From: AM-1111 sp046302135
GTDB taxonomy: Bacteria > Bacteroidota > Bacteroidia > B-17B0 > Aurantibacillaceae
DNA length: 64,000 nucleotides
NCBI GenBank assembly: GCA_046302135.1
Contig: JBKCIQ010000047.1
Coordinates: 39,817 to 103,816 of the forward strand
Direction: 5' to 3'
Shown: one piece after another, positions 62,205 to 64,000 of the stretch
Position numbering within the stretch: position 1 is the stretch's first letter
Layout of the letters: each line of letters starts with the position of its first letter
The notes under the pieces: model-generated
Databases searched by the model: none
What the model was told of the DNA's origin: nothing
Seen by the model: the letters and a program-made list of their open reading frames with translations, nothing else
Made by a program: the position numbers and the translations under genes

Positions 62205-63737
62205 ATGGAAAACAGAAGAGTTAGAGTGCGTTTTGCTCCGAGCCCAACTGGCGGATTACACATGGGTGGTGTACGAACAGCCTTATTCAATTATTTATTT
62301 GCAAAAAAACATGGTGGTGATTTTATTCTACGTATTGAAGATACCGATCAGACCAGATATGTACGCGGCGCGGAAGAATACATCATTCAATCGCTGAAGT
62401 GGTGTGGGATTGAGCCCAATGAAGGAGTAGGTTTTGGAGATGGACCTCATGCACCATATCGCCAAAGCGAAAGAAAGGAACTTGGTATTTACAGAAAATA
62501 TGCAGATCAACTGGTTGCAGGCGGACATGCATACTATGCTTTCGATACGGCCGAAGAATTAGAGGCCATGCGTAAAAGGTTGGAAGCGGCCAAAGTTGCA
62601 GCGCCTCAATACAATGCAGTTTCAAGACAAAACATGAAAAATTCTCTTGCTTTGTCAGAAGATGAAGTGAAGAAACTGTTAGAAGCCGGTACGCCATACG
62701 TTATTAGATTAAAAGTTCCTCGTAATGAAGAAATACGTTTCAATGATATCATTCGTGGATGGGTTGTAGTCAATTCTTCTCAGGTGGATGATAAGGTTTT
62801 GTTAAAGAGTGACGGTATGCCAACATACCATTTAGCTCATATCGTTGATGACATCGAAATGAAAATTTCCCATGCGGTAAGAGGTGAAGAGTGGTTGCCA
62901 TCAGCGCCTGCACACGTATTAATTTATCGTTATTTAGGTTTAGAAAATGAAATGCCTCAACTGGCTCATCTTCCTCTTATTTTACGTCCCGACGGACAAG
63001 GAAAATTATCTAAGCGAGATAAAAGTGGCTTACCAATGTTTCCTTTAAATTGGTTTGATGAGAGAACGGGTGAAAGTTATATCGGTTATCGCGAGAGTGG
63101 ATTTTTTCCTGATGCCTTCATTAATATGTTGGTTTTATTAGGGTGGAATCCCGGTAACAATCAGGAATTACTTTCCAAAGAAGAAATGATTCAGCTTTTT
63201 TCATTCGAAAGAGTAAATAAAGCAGGTGCGAAATTCGATCCTGAAAAAACTAAATGGTTCAATCAGCAATACCTCAAACATAAAACTGACGAAGAGCTGG
63301 CAGATCTTTTCAATCCTCAATTGAAGGAGCATGGAATTAGTGCGGACGAAAAATTTGTTCAGGGTGTTTGTCGTTTGATAAAGGAAAAAGCCCATTTGGC
63401 AAGTGAATTCTGGAGTCTGGGATCTTTCTTTTTTATAGCCCCTGAAAACTACGATGAAGGAGTGATTGGTAAAAGGTGGAATGAAAATGCAAGGAACTTT
63501 TTTACGCAATTAAAAACAAATCTTGAAGGTCTTGGAGATTTTTCTCCTGCATCTGTAGAATCAGTTTTTAAATCTACGGCAACTGAATGCGGGATTAAAC
63601 CCGGAGAGGTGATGCAATTATTGCGTGTGTTAATTACGGGCTTATCAGGAGGTCCTGCCTTATTTGAAACCATGGAACTGTTAGGGAAAAAAGAATGTGT
63701 TGATAGAATGGCGTCGGCCTTAAGCAGATTGAAATGA
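62205..63737 (+). CDS. gltX: Glutamyl-tRNA synthetase
   Basis: 510 aa class I synthetase. The HIGH-type motif is HMGG (residues 19-22) in SPTGGLHMGGVRTALFNY. The KMSKS-type motif is GKLSKRDKSG. FILRIEDTDQTR is the usual substrate-contact segment. It charges tRNA-Glu. The C-terminal helical domain is of normal length. cysS begins 69 bases after its stop on the same strand. Confidence 0.96.
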   Translation: MENRRVRVRFAPSPTGGLHMGGVRTALFNYLFAKKHGGDFILRIEDTDQTRYVRGAEEYIIQSLKWCGIEPNEGVGFGDGPHAPYRQSERKELGIYRKYADQLVAGGHAYYAFDTAEELEAMRKRLEAAKVAAPQYNAVSRQNMKNSLALSEDEVKKLLEAGTPYVIRLKVPRNEEIRFNDIIRGWVVVNSSQVDDKVLLKSDGMPTYHLAHIVDDIEMKISHAVRGEEWLPSAPAHVLIYRYLGLENEMPQLAHLPLILRPDGQGKLSKRDKSGLPMFPLNWFDERTGESYIGYRESGFFPDAFINMLVLLGWNPGNNQELLSKEEMIQLFSFERVNKAGAKFDPEKTKWFNQQYLKHKTDEELADLFNPQLKEHGISADEKFVQGVCRLIKEKAHLASEFWSLGSFFFIAPENYDEGVIGKRWNENARNFFTQLKTNLEGLGDFSPASVESVFKSTATECGIKPGEVMQLLRVLITGLSGGPALFETMELLGKKECVDRMASALSRLK

Positions 63738-63806
63738 TTTCACTTTTTTTGAGAAAGTGCAGTAGTTAGTTTTCAGTTTTAATTTTGTTACTTTGTTGGA
63801 TAGATT

Positions 63807-64000
63807 ATGAATTCGGAATTGGTTATACATAATACCCTCAGCAGGAAAAAAGAAGTTTTTAAAGCTATTAACGCACCGCATGTCGGTTTGTATGTTTGTG
63901 GCCCAACGGTTTATTCAGATGTACATTTAGGAAATTGCAGAACTTTTATTTCATTCGATATCATTTACCGATACCTTATTCACTTAGGGTATAAAGTTCG
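63807..64000 (+). CDS. cysS: Cysteinyl-tRNA synthetase, N-terminal part (cut by window end)
   Basis: The frame from the ATG at 63807 runs off the end of the window (about 64 residues). It starts LVIHNTLSRKKEVF and then gives VGLYVCGPTVYSDVHLGNCRTF. The zinc-ligand Cys of YVCGPTVY and the HLGN (HIGH) motif identify cysS. The remainder lies outside the window. Confidence 0.93.
   Translation, partial: MNSELVIHNTLSRKKEVFKAINAPHVGLYVCGPTVYSDVHLGNCRTFISFDIIYRYLIHLGYKV

Overview
The window is chromosomal DNA from a member of the Bacteroidota. Evidence seen in the sequence: AT-rich intergenic DNA, promoters of the TTTG-N19-22-TANNTTTG type, three secreted proteins ending in type IX secretion (T9SS) sorting domains, a TonB-dependent receptor with a carboxypeptidase-like N-terminal domain, and several genes without a Shine-Dalgarno site. 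No phage, insertion sequence, CRISPR array or rRNA operon is visible. The genus cannot be named from the sequence alone.

Layout. 1-8.5 kb: the end of a DUF3108-type gene, mutS, a fatty acid desaturase on the opposite strand, a polyprenyl diphosphate synthase, a small secreted protein, an IRG-like GTPase, a VanZ-family protein with gcvH, and tRNA-Arg(CCG). 8.7-15.3 kb: the rimP-nusA-infB operon, preceded by a terminator-like hairpin, then a TMTC-like membrane glycosyltransferase with TPR repeats. 15.3-20.6 kb (minus strand): two tandem TPR/SpoIIE phosphatases and AMP nucleosidase. 20.6-29.6 kb: a solitary HsdR-N-type nuclease-like protein, a T9SS subtilisin, a TonB-dependent receptor, and a coupled trio (small membrane protein, GMC-type oxidoreductase, NAD-dependent epimerase).

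29.6-36.8 kb (minus strand) is a complete SUF iron-sulfur assembly operon in the order sufA, small ORF, nucleotidyltransferase, sufB, sufC, sufD, sufS, sufE, DUF59 protein, membrane protein. It has a recognisable promoter with an overlapping dyad. The two-gene nucleotidyltransferase cassette inside it is unusual. 37.0-41.8 kb: cutC, a gene-free region with a possible small RNA, then class I ribonucleotide reductase (nrdB, nrdA), each behind a structured leader. 41.9-49.9 kb: ybaB/ebfC, an OmpA/PD40 protein, and an apparent inorganic-carbon uptake cluster (small acidic membrane protein, outer-membrane porin, SbtA-type bicarbonate permease, PII-like regulator), then dnaG and a His/Cys-rich microprotein.

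50.0-56.1 kb: a lipoprotein and a TPR protein, metK (minus strand), then a cytochrome c maturation cluster (ccmB, ccmC, ccmD-like, ccmE) whose CcmE has a C-x-x-x-Y motif where the classical protein has His. 56.1-64.0 kb: two T9SS cargo proteins, two paralogous lipoproteins, a prolyl oligopeptidase, gltX, and the start of cysS.

Most genes are housekeeping. The points most worth a second look are the nucleotidyltransferase cassette in the suf operon, the SbtA/PII/porin cluster, the variant CcmE system, the rimP leader, and the regulatory or RNA signals around nrdB and nrdA.
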